Below, piece by piece: positions 14,001-29,000 of a DNA stretch of 60,000 bases. Made by a program: the position numbers and the translations under genes. Below the pieces are notes generated by a model. The model did no database searches. It was not told the origin of the DNA and saw only the letters and a program-made list of their open reading frames with translations. Source of the DNA: Branchiostoma floridae. Taxonomy: Eukaryota; Chordata; Leptocardii; Amphioxiformes; Branchiostomatidae. The stretch covers positions 25,814,272 to 25,874,271 of the forward strand of contig NC_049980.1 in the NCBI RefSeq assembly GCF_000003815.2, written 5' to 3'. Positions within the stretch are counted from its first letter, which is position 1. Every line of letters starts with the position of its first letter.

Positions 14001-17000
14001 GGCGTACTTATACCCGTCAGGCTCATGCCTCCTCGTAAATTAGAGCTTACAGACTCGTCGTCCGATCGAATCGCGCCTAATGTGAGGGGGGTATTACAGC
14101 GCAGACGCAACGCACCATGAACGACCATATAACGAATGCCCACACAGATAACGATTTAGTACCGTGCTTTCTGCGATCGGGTTGCGCATACTACGCGTAC
14201 TGATAGCGTGATCGACGCACAGTCCAGATGTGGAATAAATACGAAGGTGCATCTGAGTCGAGACAAAACAGATCATCTCAAGACGGCAGATCCAGGCCAG
14301 TACCGACGGATTTGTACCGGGGCATGGAGAGATGGTCACAACTTATCGGATCTATCATATCATTTGCACTATTGGTTCTACGGCATAAGCATTCGTGGAT
14401 ATATTTGCCTACTTATACACAGTGAGGTAATTATCAGTGACAGTGAGAAAAATGCAGAAGCACTTAGTTCACAGTTTAAAAGTGTATTCAGAGAAGAAGA
14501 CACTACAGACATGCTATCTCTTGGGCACCCATGCATCCCTCCTATGGAATAAATAGAAATTTCTACTTATGATGTGGAAAAAATATTGCAAGATCTCAAT
14601 CCCTCCAAAGCCATACCAAATACCACCTTGGGTCCTCAAAATGACAGCCAGTGAAGTCGCACCTGTTTTAGGTAACATTTGCATACAATCGCTTGACACA
14701 GGAGAAATCTCCCAAGACTGGAGTGATCAAATTAAATTAAATATATGCGCTATTTTAAAAAAGGGAGATAGAGTGGTCCCAGTAACCAAGACTGTTGTAC
14801 TCAGCTGCATTTCCTGCAAACTACTCGAACACATTATCACCCATGAACACATCAGCCATATCATAAAACACCTAGAGGGTTTATAGCTGCCAGCATGGTT
14901 TCAGAGCAAAGCTACCCACAGAAACACAGCTTATTCTAATAGCTCACGGCATAGCTGGGGCACTGAACAATAAACAGGTGGATCTAGTAATACTTGATTT
15001 CACTGAAGCCTTCGACAAGGTCCCACATAGCTGGAGTACTTTGCGCCTGGAATTCAAGGTACTACAATAAACGTGTTCATGGCTTTCCTGACGAATAGAG
15101 AGCAAACAATAGTGGTAGAGGTGAAGGCCTCAGCTCCAGTTAAAGTAGCGTCGGGAGTTCCGCAAGGGACTGTCCTGGGACCGTTGTTCTTCCACTTGTA
15201 CATAAGCGACTTGCCAGACCAGCTCGATTCAAATGTGAGGTCATTCGCCGACGATTGTCTGTTATGTATTGAAAAATCTGCAAAGAATGATGCATAACTT
15301 CTTCAGAAAGATCTGAACACCCTGGAAGAATGGCAAAAGAATTTAAGAAATGGCTTATGCACTTCAATCCTGATTTTTATGCACATATTATGCATATAAC
15401 GAAAAAACGCACACCAAGTGTGGTTTGATTTGTGGTCAGACAGTAGCAACCACAAAAAAAAACACCCATATCTAGGTGTTAAGTTAACAACTGGGCTGAA
15501 GTGGTGCGTCCATGTTAACAAAATAACATCCAAGGCTAAACAGACATTGTGAGTGATAATACGCAACTTGTGAACATGCGTCACTGGTAAGACCTAACCT
15601 TGACTATGCTGCGACATAATGGGATCCGTATATGAAGAAAGACAAAGATAAATTGAAAAGGGAACAGAACCTAGCTGCCAGATTCCGTACAAACAACTAC
15701 AGCAGGGATGCTGGTATCACCAAACTGAAAACAGATACAACAAGAGTTCGTAGACCTCAGGCCTGCATGAAATGTATTGGGTTTCTGTAGACCTATTGTG
15801 TATTTTTGCCTTTTTGTCTGTGGTACGTGGTTGGAAAAATGAGCTTTTTACTGTGTTGGTTGTGCACCATGCAAAAGTCTGACTCTGAAATTCCATTTTC
15901 TGAATTTGTAAGTTTGGACAGGGATGAACATTACTTATTTTGGATTTCTTAAGTATGTAACCAACCACAGTACTTTGAAGTTGTTGAGACGCTACCTTTT
16001 TTTGTCTCAGATGGCCCATGCACATGTAGTTACTCTGTCACATGATATACTAATATCTTCCTATTTCAATGTACTGACCTAATGCAGCTGCTAAGTCTCC
16101 TTGGTTTGTGTTCTTCCAATGATATTCATTAAAGATTTATTTCTGGGGTGTTATTCACTTGACATCGGAATGTTACTCGCATCAGTAGTTCCATAGACAA
16201 TCTCACTGTGGTAGCCCCCATGCAACAGCAACAGTTAGTCCCCAGGGTGGTATCATATTTTCATTCAATCTGACCAACCCAACCCACCCGCAGGAAAGTC
16301 TAACCATGAAGATCGCAGTTTTTTTTAGCTGCACGCTGTCATATTGAACAAAATTTCATTTTTTGTTTGCTTACCACTTCCAAGTGATTGAAATTCAAAT
16401 AGTATTTGAATTTCATAAGAAATACAAGTCCCTGACTACGTCGTTGTTTCGCTGACACTTCTGGTAACTTCGACCACAAAATTTTTGATAAAAAAGGACT
16501 TTAAAAACCCATTCAAAATTGAAAGAAGATCCCTTTCTTTCAGTGATAACTTGCTAAGTTATGGCTACGCACTGAAGTAATCACCTAAACCCTGACTCCG
16601 GCTGTCGGGGGCCCGACGCGTTCTCTTTATACGCAGTTTGAAGTTGTCGGGTACTCCCACTGAGCCTACGGGCATACACTTCAGAGTGGACGGGAGAAAA
16701 TTTGAAGACAACGGGACTACAACGACGGGAACTCTCTTTACATGGGGCTCCCGCTCTCGCCAGTCCCGCTCTCGCCAGTCCCGCTCTCGCGAAAACCGTA
16801 ATGTAAAGTGGGCCTAAATCTCTTCTAGTATTTAAGCCAAATTTAACAGCAGAATTAATAATCAAAATGTCCTTGTCAATCCCATTTATAGATGGCAAGA
16901 TGCTGGCAATGGAAACTTTGAAAAGTTCAGAAAACTGTTGTAGCCAGAGCGAACACCCGGCAAACATCCCCCAAAACCATTGAGCAGTTGCTTAGAAGGG

Positions 17001-20000
17001 GAAAACAATTTCATCATATATTTGCAGTGACAAAATGCACCAGACGATACTTAACAAAGCCTCCACCACTTAACCCTGCCTGTACTATAGATTTAAAAGC
17101 AGGCCCAAAAATCAAGTGAATATGACTGGCCCAAAATTACCTGCATACAGTATGGAAATGGCATCACCAAAGAAACACAGGAAAAATCATACACATACCT
17201 TTCTCCTATGCTTATGCTCTATTCATTTCTCCTCCACTTTAGAAAGTTGTATCTTCTTCTGTTTAACCATGATTGCCAAACAGGGTAAAGGAACTTGTAC
17301 CAGAACTATATAGTTTATACAGCTGTCAAAACACCACAAAGACTAAGAAGCAAACTCAAATTATACCTAACCAGTATGGCAGGAGCTGTAGCATCATCTG
17401 GCAGATACAAAGTAACCCAATACATTGAACGTGACCTACATGTACGCCCCTGCAAACCAGATGACAATTACACAAGTAAAGACCTATCAATCAACCCAAA
17501 CCCTGGACCATAATCTGTTCTCACAACCAAGCAGATGTTAGTGGTCCTGAATCCCAACCAAGAAAAAATCAGCATCAGCCTACAGTGTCAAGTTCATGAA
17601 CTAGGAAGCCCAAAATCAAACCTGACCGCCAGGACACCACCAACAATTCATGTACCAAAAAGCAACACAATGGCACCTCGCGTTCCGGAGATACAGCGCA
17701 CGCCCCGTGCCCGCACAAAAGGTAAACTGGAATGTCAAGTTCAAGCACCAAGGGCGCCAAAATCAAAATTGAGAATTATTCAGCCACCACCGACACATGT
17801 GCCAAATATCATCGCGCCCGCACCAACCGTTCAGAAGATATAACTCCGGAAATACCCCTCCCGGACACAAAATTCGACCTGCCGCGTCAAGTTCAAACGC
17901 GACAAGGCCCAAAGTCAATCCTAGGCAACAGGCAATAACCCCCCACCCATGCACCAAAAATCGTTGCAATCCCGCGTATCGTTCCGGACACACAGCGCCA
18001 AAAGTGCCCCCAAAACACAAAAAATGTCACCTGCAATGTCAAGGTCAAGTGCCAGGATGCCCAAAATCACACCAGGCCACCACCCCCAACCCACGTACCA
18101 AAAATCGTCGTGCTCGCACCATCCGTTCTCGAGATACAGCGCCCTATATCCCCAGCTTCCAAATTTTCCCACGCCCGTGAAAACCATACCTGCATACATG
18201 CAGGTAATGAAAATGAAAATGAATACAATCTTGTGTACACTTCGATCCACAGGGGATACCTGCCTAGTTCTGCCCTTGTTGCTAAGTTACTCGAATTTTT
18301 TCTTGCGCCTTATATTGATTTACAAAACTTAATATGAAGTTGTTCAATGGGAGACTTGTCATTCAATCCGCTCTTGGCCCATACCTCTACATCGTAAGTT
18401 AATATCGGGACTACCCAGGCATCAAATAGTTTACAATACACTGGCACTGAAGGATTGCTGTCACCCAGGGTTGTTTTGATGCTGAACAGAGCCCTGGTTT
18501 GAAAACATATGTCCCTTTTTGTTAAATACAATTATTTTTGTCTTATTTAGGTTGACTGATAATTTTCATTTGTTGCAGTAGCGGCCTAGAGTATTTATTG
18601 CATGTTGAAGGCCATTTTGGATAGTTGATAGTAGAACAAGGTCGTCTGCATAAAATTGACTTGATACACTGGATGTATTTAAGAGGGGAGCATCCAAATC
18701 TCCCGCATTCAGTTCACATACCAGATCCCTTATATACAGGTTAAACAGTGAAGGGCTTAGGACGCAACTCTGCCTAACTCCTATCTCGACAGGGAACTTT
18801 CCACTCAGTCCTATGTTGGTTTTAACAGTTGCTACGGATTGACTAAGCTTTTTATCAGATGGAACAATCTGCCGGAAATGCCATTTGATATGATTTTAAA
18901 TAGAGGGCCCTCATGGCAAATTGAATCAAATACTTTACGAAGCATTCGAAGAGTTTTTTTTTATTTATTCACATATATTTTGAGAGTATGAGGCAGAAAG
19001 CACAAATTGCTTATATCAAGCCTTCTACTCAAGAAACATACGCATAAAACAAGAATAGTAAACCACATTACATACATAGGTACAAAATGGATAACAGAAA
19101 AATAAATTTAAACAAGACAAGTTGGTGCTGAATCAATTAGGAGAACCTGCCTGTACAATGGATATAGGTAATGACAAGATCAAAAATGTTACAGTTCTGT
19201 TGATAGTGTGAGAGAGATGTTGATCCTGATAACAGTAAAGTACATAAAGTAGTGTCGTTGAGGTGCTTTAGGTCTACTATAATATTTGAGACAGCCGATA
19301 ACAAAGAACTTCTTTGGCTAGTATAGAGTGTGCAGTGTAGTAGATAATGTTCAGTTGTTTCACAATGATAGCCACATTTACATGTAGGATAATCAATACA
19401 ATGGTGTTGAAATAGATGGTAGTTTAACTGACTGAAGTTTAGACGGAGCCTTGTAAGATGAACTGCGGAACGACCTTGGCCATAAGAGAAATGGGAGTAT
19501 TGTGTCGGCTTGTTGAATAGTGAGTCCAGCTCTTTTTTGAAAGTGTTGATCGAAAGGACGGCTTTAGCATTCGTAGGCAGTTCATTCCACAAGTGAACAG
19601 TTGAAGGTAGGAAGGAACTTTTATACTTTTCAGTTTTACAGGCAATGGAAGTAAGGTTTTGGTTTGCGCGAAGGTTGTAAGGGACCGTATCACAGATACG
19701 TGGCGGGATAATATTATGTAAGTACAGTGGTGCGAGACCATTCATAATTTTCCAAAACTGAATCAACTGGTGCTTTTTCCTTCTGTCCGCTAGTGTGTCC
19801 CATGCAACCTCGGCTAACAAGCTCTCATGTTTAGTGCCTCTCATGGCTCCGGTACAAACTCGTGCCGCGGCTATCTGGACAGACTCAAGAAGATCACAAT
19901 CTTTGCCGAGAAGGCCACACCAAACAATGTCAGCATATTCAAGTAATGGACGAATCATAGTGACATACAGAGTTTCTAATGTTCCCCGAAGAACAAAATA

Positions 20001-23000
20001 TGATATCCTCTTCAGAAGATTGATTCGCTTCATTGCCTTGGTAATCAATGTAGACACGTGATATGACCAGGACAAGTCACGTTTCAAGTTTAAGCCCAAG
20101 TGCTTGTGAGAGTCAACTTCCTAAGCACAACTCCTTTAAACACTAATGGTGGGTGATAGACTTTGACCCTCTTCATGGAGAATGTCATCAGTTCAGTTTT
20201 AAGGGGATTAAAAGTTACCAGCCACTGGTCCGACCATTCCCCCACCATTCTAAGATCATGGTTCAATCTATTTGCTGGGACAAGCGGATCCAAAACTACT
20301 TCCACAAGAGACGTGTCATCAGCAAAAAGATTGGCATCAGTTTGCAAGTTGTCCACTAGATCGTTAATAAAAACTAGGAAAAGGAGTGGGCCCAAAAGCG
20401 ACCCCTGTGGGACACCTGCGTCAATCGGTAGCCAGTCGGAACATGCCCCATTAATGACAACTCTCTGCTTCCGATTTGTGAGATAAGATTGTATCCATTG
20501 AAGAAGTGAACCAGATATCCCTAGTTGGCTTAATTTGAAAAGGAGACCATCGTGCCACACCTTATCAAAAGCTTTTGATATGTCCAAGAAAACGGTGCGT
20601 ACTTCAAAACCTTTCGAAGACTTAAAAAAATTCGAAGAGTTGTTTTCTTGATTGCGTGTATTTAGATATTAAGGTTTTCAGGATAAATATATTATCTGAT
20701 GTTCTGTAGTTTTTCCGGAATCCATAATGGTTAGGTTTGATTATTTCGTTTTCCTCTGTTCTTCTGTTTAGTATAGAGGTAAATTGTTTTCCGAGACAGC
20801 TCGTAATGGAAATACCGCGATAGTTATTAGTGTCGTCATTTCTTCCTGATTTCTATATGGGTACTGTATAGCTGTTTGAGCAGGTTTGGGGGAATATTCC
20901 ACTTGAAAAAATGCGAGTGAATAATTTAACAAGAGGTCGTTATAGTATGTAGTGTCCTGCTTTCAGCATTTCGTTAATTAACATGTCTTCGCCGCTCGCT
21001 TTTTATTCTATTTTTGAGAGCCATTATTGAACACTGATATCTGATTCTGTGATTGGATAATCTATAGTCCCTTACTTAAGGTCCCCTCTCACTGGACGTG
21101 GGGCACGCTTGCGGCATTGCTGCGTTCGAAAACGCAGATGTACCCCCACGGAACCTAGAGGTGCCCCCGCGAAACCTAGAGGTGCCGCAAGCAAACCTAG
21201 AGGTGCCGGTTGCAAGCGCGACGTTTTTTGGAAAGTTTAAAAATAACGCAAGTGGCAAGCCCCAACGGTGCCCCAACAGTGCCCCAACAATGCCCCCACA
21301 GTGCCGCCACCACGCCCCAAACATTATCAAGGATCTATTTTGCCAGTTTACACCAAGAATCAAAAGTAAACATCCTTTTATCGCCGAAAAGCTATTTTAG
21401 ATGCATTTCTAATAATTTTACAGAGGTTTTCGATCCAGTTACAGCATTGCGAATTCCACAAAACGTACCTTGTATCCGTATTCAGAGTTAACTTAAAACT
21501 ACATCTTTTGATTTATTTAATGGAAAGTAGGTCAGTATTTTATACTTGAAAACAAAAAAAAAATAAGTAACTGGTTTATCGATTAACCTACGGATGTAGA
21601 GAAAAAGATTATCGTACAACGTTCAAAAAGAAATTATTTATGTGAGATGATAACGTTTGCTTTTGAGTTTGCGTTATAACGTTACAAGCAGTGTAGGTAC
21701 TAGTAGGCTGCCACCGATAAAATACAAAATTGCAGTTATTCGGACCCATGGGCCATATTTTTCTCACTTTTTACAAATATGATAGACTTAGACATCATCA
21801 AAAAGTCATATTGTCCCCATCTTCAAAGCAGGTCGGAAAGTTGACCCAAACAATTATCGGGAATCGCAATTTCAAGAAAAACTTCATCTTTGTTACCCTC
21901 TAAAAACCCACTTAGGGCACTACCGACAAAACCTTTGTGGGTTTTGAAGACTCCCCATCAATGACAACTGACTGGGTCCTTTGTGTAAGAAAGGCTTGAA
22001 GCCAGGACAAGAGATTACCAGAGATGCCGTAGTGCTGGAGCTTACTCAAAAGGCGATTGTGGGAAACAGTGTCGAAAGCCTTACTGAAATCAAGGAGGTT
22101 AAATTCAAGTTGAATTTAACCTCCTTGCTGAAATCGAGCACTATGGCGTCTACCTACTTTCCTTGGTCAAGAGCACTAGTCAGGTCATGAGTCGTGACTA
22201 ACAGCTGACTTTCACAAGACAGGCCTTTCCTGAAGCCATGTTGAGCAGAAGATAATATATTGTGTTTATCAAAGTGCTTCATCATATGACTGTGGATAAT
22301 ATGCTCCAAAACTTTGCTACAGACTGATGTGAGTAGGTTGACTTGGAAGACAACAAAAAAATGAAATACACATAACGTAAGAAAATTCGTTCTTTATCTA
22401 TGAAATTTGTTGAGTAATTTTCGAACCCCGCAGTGCCGCACCGTTACCGGTGTCCCAAGTGCAGTGAGATACCACATTGTGAAGTGGACACTCTTCAATA
22501 GGACCCTGCGTGGCATAAGATATCATGTTTTTTCCTAATCATTATTGATCTAATTATTACTTTTAGTAATTGATATTAGGCTTTTTTTTACATCTATTGT
22601 ATTATCTTAAGTCTATAGATCTTCTGTGAGTCGGCCTTGTAGATAAACTATAGCTAGCTTTCTGTTGCCGACTCAAAATGCATCTAATCTGCGAAGCTGA
22701 ATGAATGAAAAAAAAAGATAAATGAATAAAGATAGTACAAACTGGGGTCTGGGATAATATCTCATATTTGGTATACTACACTAGTACGTTTATGTTTTAC
22801 CTATCATAAATTACACGTGCTACATTTATTGAAGTCCAGTTACATGGAAATAATGGAATGATACAACTTTCTAATAAATCATGCAAAAAAGAACTTACTT
22901 GCATTAAATGTATATCATCATAAACATCTTTACCTAAGCTACCTTCATGCCTAAAATGATTGAAATTGGCCGTTCCTTTCCTCTTTGCAATGTCTTGACA

Positions 23001-26000
23001 AAAATGCCCCTGCATTTCCAAAATCAGGCGTTAGGATGGTCGAACCTGCCCCACCTTAATAACATGACGTCGAAAGTACTGATATCTGTCACCCTAATGT
23101 CAGATATACATGTATGATAGAAAAGTTTTCCAAATGGAGTGATCTATGTGATGACAATATCTCTTATTAACTCGGACATCTCTTCGTGCCATTCTGGTAG
23201 TTTCAGAAGTTCTCGCGGAAAGTTACTGCACTTTTCTGTAGCCTCCGTTGCAGTCTTCGGAACGGGGTTGGTGTTTTTTTGGGGGGGGGGCGGTGACGTT
23301 GGTTCGCGACTGGGCAAGGACTCGCTATCACGCTATAACTCCCTTCCACAGCAAACTCCCTTCCTCGGCAAACTCCCTTTCCCGGCACAAGAGAACATAG
23401 CCATCGTTGTAAATCGCGAAAAAAACAGTCCCGTTCCGAAGACTGCAATGGAGGCTAGCTTTTCTGAACGGCGGACCTATTCTCACGGCCCTCTGTAATA
23501 TTTGCCCTGCCATGAGAATCGGTCCGTCCTTACAGTCTTCCAAATGAAGTGATCTATGTGAGGAAATTTATCAAATCGTACATAACTATGTTAGTCTTGA
23601 CATTGCGATTCAAGTAATTTCAGAAGTGTATGCGGAAAGTTATTGGGATTTTCTGTCAGAATGGCGGACCTATTTTCACGGCCCTTCTATGATATTTGGT
23701 CCGCCGTGAGAATTGGTCCGCCCTCGCAGTCTTACCAACGGAATGATGTATGTGATGACCTCGTGTAATTCATCGCAAATGGTAAGAAGTAACATATAAG
23801 ATACATCTTGTGCACATTGTAGACTACGTATGGGGCTTCGTAGATTTTCCACGCTCGCTTAATGCGTTATCACTCCAAATACATTGCTTAAGGTCTATGA
23901 CTACAGGAATAGTGTATTTACATAGTGTAATATGCAATTAAGTTAATTGTTTCGGTCTTTCTAGATCTGTACAATACGTTCTCTCTTTTTTTAGAACATT
24001 TGCATGCTAATGGCCTAAATACATATACATAACGTTAGATACGTAGTCCGGACATGACATAAGTCTATGTGACCCCCGGTCTATAAAACCCGACCTTGAC
24101 GGTATAAATCTAGTTGGCTAGACGCGGGTTAAATATATTTTTCTCATACATCCCGTTTTCTGTCTACTGGTCATGGTGTGCCGGGAGACAAAACGGGAGA
24201 TATGAGAAGAGTCACAGTCTTTTCCACCAACCTCGAGCTCTGCTTGGAGACAAACGATATACAGTTAAATGAAGTAGCCTACCCAAATTCTCGAAGACTG
24301 GCTGGGTAGAAATTCGTGGCACGGTGAAAGGCACCCCGAATGTAGTTTTATGGTGTAGGAAGATGTCGCTGAAGAGACTGAATGATTTTAAGATTTTCTA
24401 GTTCTATATCTTTGACCCGCGTCTAGCTACCTAGTCTTATGCCGTGGTCGTATCATTACGTCTTTCGATGCGAGCCAGCTGCCGTTTAGTTCAGTCCACA
24501 GAGCGCATTTTGAAATAGAATGTCATGGCCGATATGGTTTAAATAGAATTTTTCTAGTGCACCCTGATATATTTTACTGCGTCGAAGCCAGTCACCTTGT
24601 GGCCGGACACAGCAAGATACGATACAAAATGGAAAGCCCGATAAAAACGACTAAAATAAACGTAAAAAAAAAACAAGTGACCGTAGGTAACAAACTTTGT
24701 GACGTAATCATGGTTTTTCAGTTGTGTTGTTTTCAGTGGTGTGTTACATTGTGTTTATTACTTATCAACAACCATACTGTTACATTCCTCTGATAAACCA
24801 ACAACCATTGGCCCGCGGCATCAAATGTTGCCGTAAATTTACCATATGTGATGGTTATCATACTCAAAGTAGAAAAAAAATTGTCAGGAATACCAGAAAC
24901 AGTTGGTTGGTTCACGGAGTCAGCTGTTGTCGTTACATCACACATAATGCGATGAACAGCTGTTCACATAACTCATCGTATCTGCTTGGAGATAATCTTG
25001 TTACGAAACGCCGAAACAACATTGCCTGTTTCACAATGCGGAAGATCAAGGAGCTTTTATCAGTGATAAAGCTCCTTGGGAAGATATAGCGGGGATTTCT
25101 GAAATTACAAATGTATTACATCAATTATAACAACAGCTAACGTTACGGCCAAAAGAAAGGTACGTGCATCATTTCACACAGGTGTGACAGCGTTCTCGCC
25201 CCCCCGTGATCTCGCCCCCCCGGGGGCGAAATCACTAGCGATCTCGCCCCCCCGGGGCGAAATCACTAGCGATCTCGCCCTCCCCGGCTAGTGATCTCGC
25301 CCCCCTACCTCGCCCCCCTTTAGCGATTTCGCCCCCCCCCCCCAAAAAAAACGGGTTTACATGACATTTTAGAAGTTGATTGGTATAAATCACAAAATGT
25401 AGTTTCAGAATGATATAAGTACACGAGTTTGATACATTACTCCATTCATAGTATCAATATTAACGTAATTACATGGTAATAAGATAGTTCAACCTGTTTC
25501 AGACAAGGAGGGTTTGGTCCCTTGTATTCCCATTATTGCATGTACCTGAGTCTCGACATGAGATATATTTCATTGTATTCACCTGTCCTCAAGCAACCTA
25601 TATATCTCCCATATGAAGTCTCTACAATGAAGTGACCACAAAAGAACTATGTAATGTCTTTATTAATTATGCAAATATTAGGTATTAATTAGAATAACGC
25701 ACATTTTGGTATATGCACCTGGCCAAGGGATATCTTCACCTCCAACATGACTGTCTTTTCTAGTATTTAGGAACTGATGCAGTTACCCGTGTTTCTAAGA
25801 CTGGTACTTTACCAGTGTTTGTGTAGCATTTAGCAACAGCTACATCAACTTGCGCGTAGATAGTGTTTATAATGAGAAACTATTATTCACGTGTGTTTTT
25901 GTTAGTGCTTTGGAAATGTTTCCAGCACAAGAAAGAAAACACTGTGACAAATTGAAAACATATAGCTGACGTATTCCGTACCATAGACGGTGTTGATTTA

Positions 26001-29000
26001 TACGTTCGCAGTAGCACTGTTTTATGCCACCTCAGCTGCAAAAATTGTCTTTTTTCATTTCAATGTCATGTTTGCACCGAACAATATAATATCGACTTTC
26101 GAGGTATGACATCTTACGGTACGGTAATAAGGTGCCATATAGGTACCAGGTAACACACCATATACGTTACTCCCCAGGTGCAGTATAGTACCAGGTAGCG
26201 CACCTGTAATATGTAGTAGCCAGCTGCTCTGGGGGGGGGGGGGGGGCGAAAACGCTAAAGGGGGGCGAAAACGCTAGTGAAGTTCGCCAGCTCGTCTTGC
26301 GAGATCGCTGTNNNNNNNNNNNNNNNNNNNNNNNNNNNNNNNNNNNNNNNNNNNNNNNNNNNNNNNNNNNNNNNNNNNNNNNNNNNNNNNNNNNNNNNNN
26401 NNNNNNNNNNNGGTGTACAGGCGACGTGACAAACCACAATTTTTTGCGAATGCGGGAAACGGAACATTGAGATATAGGTGCAAACGCTCACCGAAAAAAC
26501 AATTCACAACTTTGTCGACGGAGGTTACCCTCCAGTCACAAAGTAAAAAAAAAACCAACAAAAAACAGCCGGAGCCTAACCTCTGCTTGGAGAGTACATG
26601 TATTACATTGTTGTATCCCCATACAATGATGTGGGATGATTTATGATTATTCATTGTACCGTAGTCTGCCGTTCTCGGCTCGTTCCCGGCACATCATTCA
26701 TGAAGCGTACTTGTTCGCTTGATTCTACCAAGCATGCTATTTATTGGCAACTCTTCGCGATGTAGAAACATCTCGAATTTCGAAAGCCAGATTCCGTCGG
26801 AACGGGACTGTTTTTGTTTTGGTTGCTGTCGCATTTGTCTCGTCACGAGCATGCACGTTCGATTTTCAACGTTGGCTATGTTCTCTTGTGCCGAGGAAGG
26901 AAGTTTGCCGTGATAGCGAGTTTTCCCCGTTCCGAAGACAGCAACGGAGTCTAAAGCCAGATACTCTTATGTTGAACGGGGTTGTGTAACCTAAGTAGGC
27001 GCTCGCAAACAACGACTCCCCATGAATACAATGGAACAATCCAATGATCTCGTTCCCAAAAGCCCTCCGCAGAAACAAGTCAATACAACACAAGAATTCT
27101 TGCCGACCATCATGAATTACCGATAATCATTGTTTAGATTTTCTTATGCAGATTTTCTACCGTGTTTTCTTAAACAGAAGTTCCTACTCTACGTACGACC
27201 AAGGAGGTTGAATACGACCGTGGAAACTTGAGTACGAGAGTGACCCCTGACCTTTAGCGTTTTCGAGCCCGCGAGGTGTGAATGGTCCGGTGTGAGTCAA
27301 CCGTACCTCTCACGGGCCGCCTCTCACGGACCAGGCCAGGCCACACGCACAGAACTAGGCGCACAGTCTCAGCACATCGGGGCATGCATGTCTGGACGCG
27401 ACGCACACAAGGACCGAAAACAACAAAAAATCTACACAGACCTTCACTCAAGCTCTGTGGCGGCACAGTTACTACTCGGAGGTAAGTGTTTCCCCCGTTT
27501 CTAATCTCTAGGTTCTGAGACTTTTGACAGGGGCTAGAGAGTTTAGCTTGCACGTGTGCAAAGAGGTTGAAGAAAGAAACCTCCTTGATTGATGTGTGTA
27601 AAATGTCTGTCATAATTTGAATGAATATTGGGACTCCCTCCAAACAGTTTCAAATTCAAGTAACGTTACATCTGATCTTTGATATTGTTAGCGGATGACA
27701 TAATTTTATCGTTACAAACTAACGCCACGTCTCTCCCGGCTTGTCTTCGCGTACGCCGCGCCGCGTGGTTCGGCGCATATTATAAAATTTTTACCTCTTT
27801 GGTCGGTCGACTCCCCTAGCGTATTGTCCAATTTCTATTTTGTGTACGATCAGCGGAGCCTGGTAGAGGCTAATATCAGACCAAGGAGGTTTATTCGCAG
27901 ATACAGCATTAGTAACGAATACAGCCAGTGACGCTGCTTTGATAAGTACTGGTAACGTTACAGGCCCCTAGCCGCCAAAAAGTTATGCGGCAAACCCAGG
28001 GATTTTCGCAGGGCAAAGTTTGGAGTTATTTAAACTTTAATAATTAAAGTGTATAAATCTTGAAAGCTAGGGGATCACTGACTTTGCCTTGAGCTTGAAG
28101 CAACATTTGTTGGTTGTACTTTTGTGTTCTTGAGGTTTATTTATGGGAATGGGATGAGATGGCAATCTTCAGGAAAACAAGTCCACACGAAAACAAGGCC
28201 ATAAAACTACCAAACAAAGGGACGCCTGCAGTGGACTGCACTTCCATTTTCAAACACGAGGCCACCCATGGTGTCTCTCCCCCACATTGTATCTGAGCAC
28301 ATCTGGACCTGTATCAGATCATGTTGCAGTATTTTGTTAGATTGTGATACATTTTGATACATTTATGTACCTAATATATAGCAAATGTATTATATTTTAT
28401 GTCAACCATAACACCAAATGTATAACCTCATTGAGGCAATCAAAGGGGAGATTCACTGTTTTACTCATTACAGCTATCAGATATGACAGATACAGTGGAA
28501 GCCAGTTGATTGCACGTCGGATAAACGCACACTTCGGTCAATTGCACGGAATCCCAAAATCCCGTGGCGGCGAGGTCTAACTGGGTAACTTCGCATTATC
28601 GCACACGCCGGATAATTGCACGGGATTAGCTGGCAAATTGGGTGTGCAATTAAGCGGCTTCTACTATATAGATTACTGATAAAGTAGCACAAGTCTATTG
28701 ACCATGAACAAGGGAACAATCCATGTAATTTATCTTTGAAAAACATTATCACATACCCCCAGTGTATTAGTAAATAATTTTTAGTCATTTTTCTATGTAT
28801 TGAATGCTAGATCTTCCCTCTAAGCAGAGGTTAGGCTCCGGCTGTTTTTTTAAACATCTTTTTTTATCGGGCTTTCTATTTTGTATTTTATCTTCTATTG
28901 TGTGGTAGAGGGCTCAAAACGAGAATGCCAATACAGTGCCAGATCAAATTCTTGTAGCCTGACTAAAAAATTGCCCCTAGCGACCGGCCCTACAATTACC

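Noticed and set aside
16581-16967. 128-codon frame on the - strand with [14 protein letters not shown]
   Set aside because: The repetitive part is the translation of a 15-bp GC-rich direct repeat.
17295-18332. Pro/Arg-rich frames on the + strand
   Set aside because: They span degenerate 145-bp tandem repeats and switch frame between units; similar frames exist on the opposite strand.
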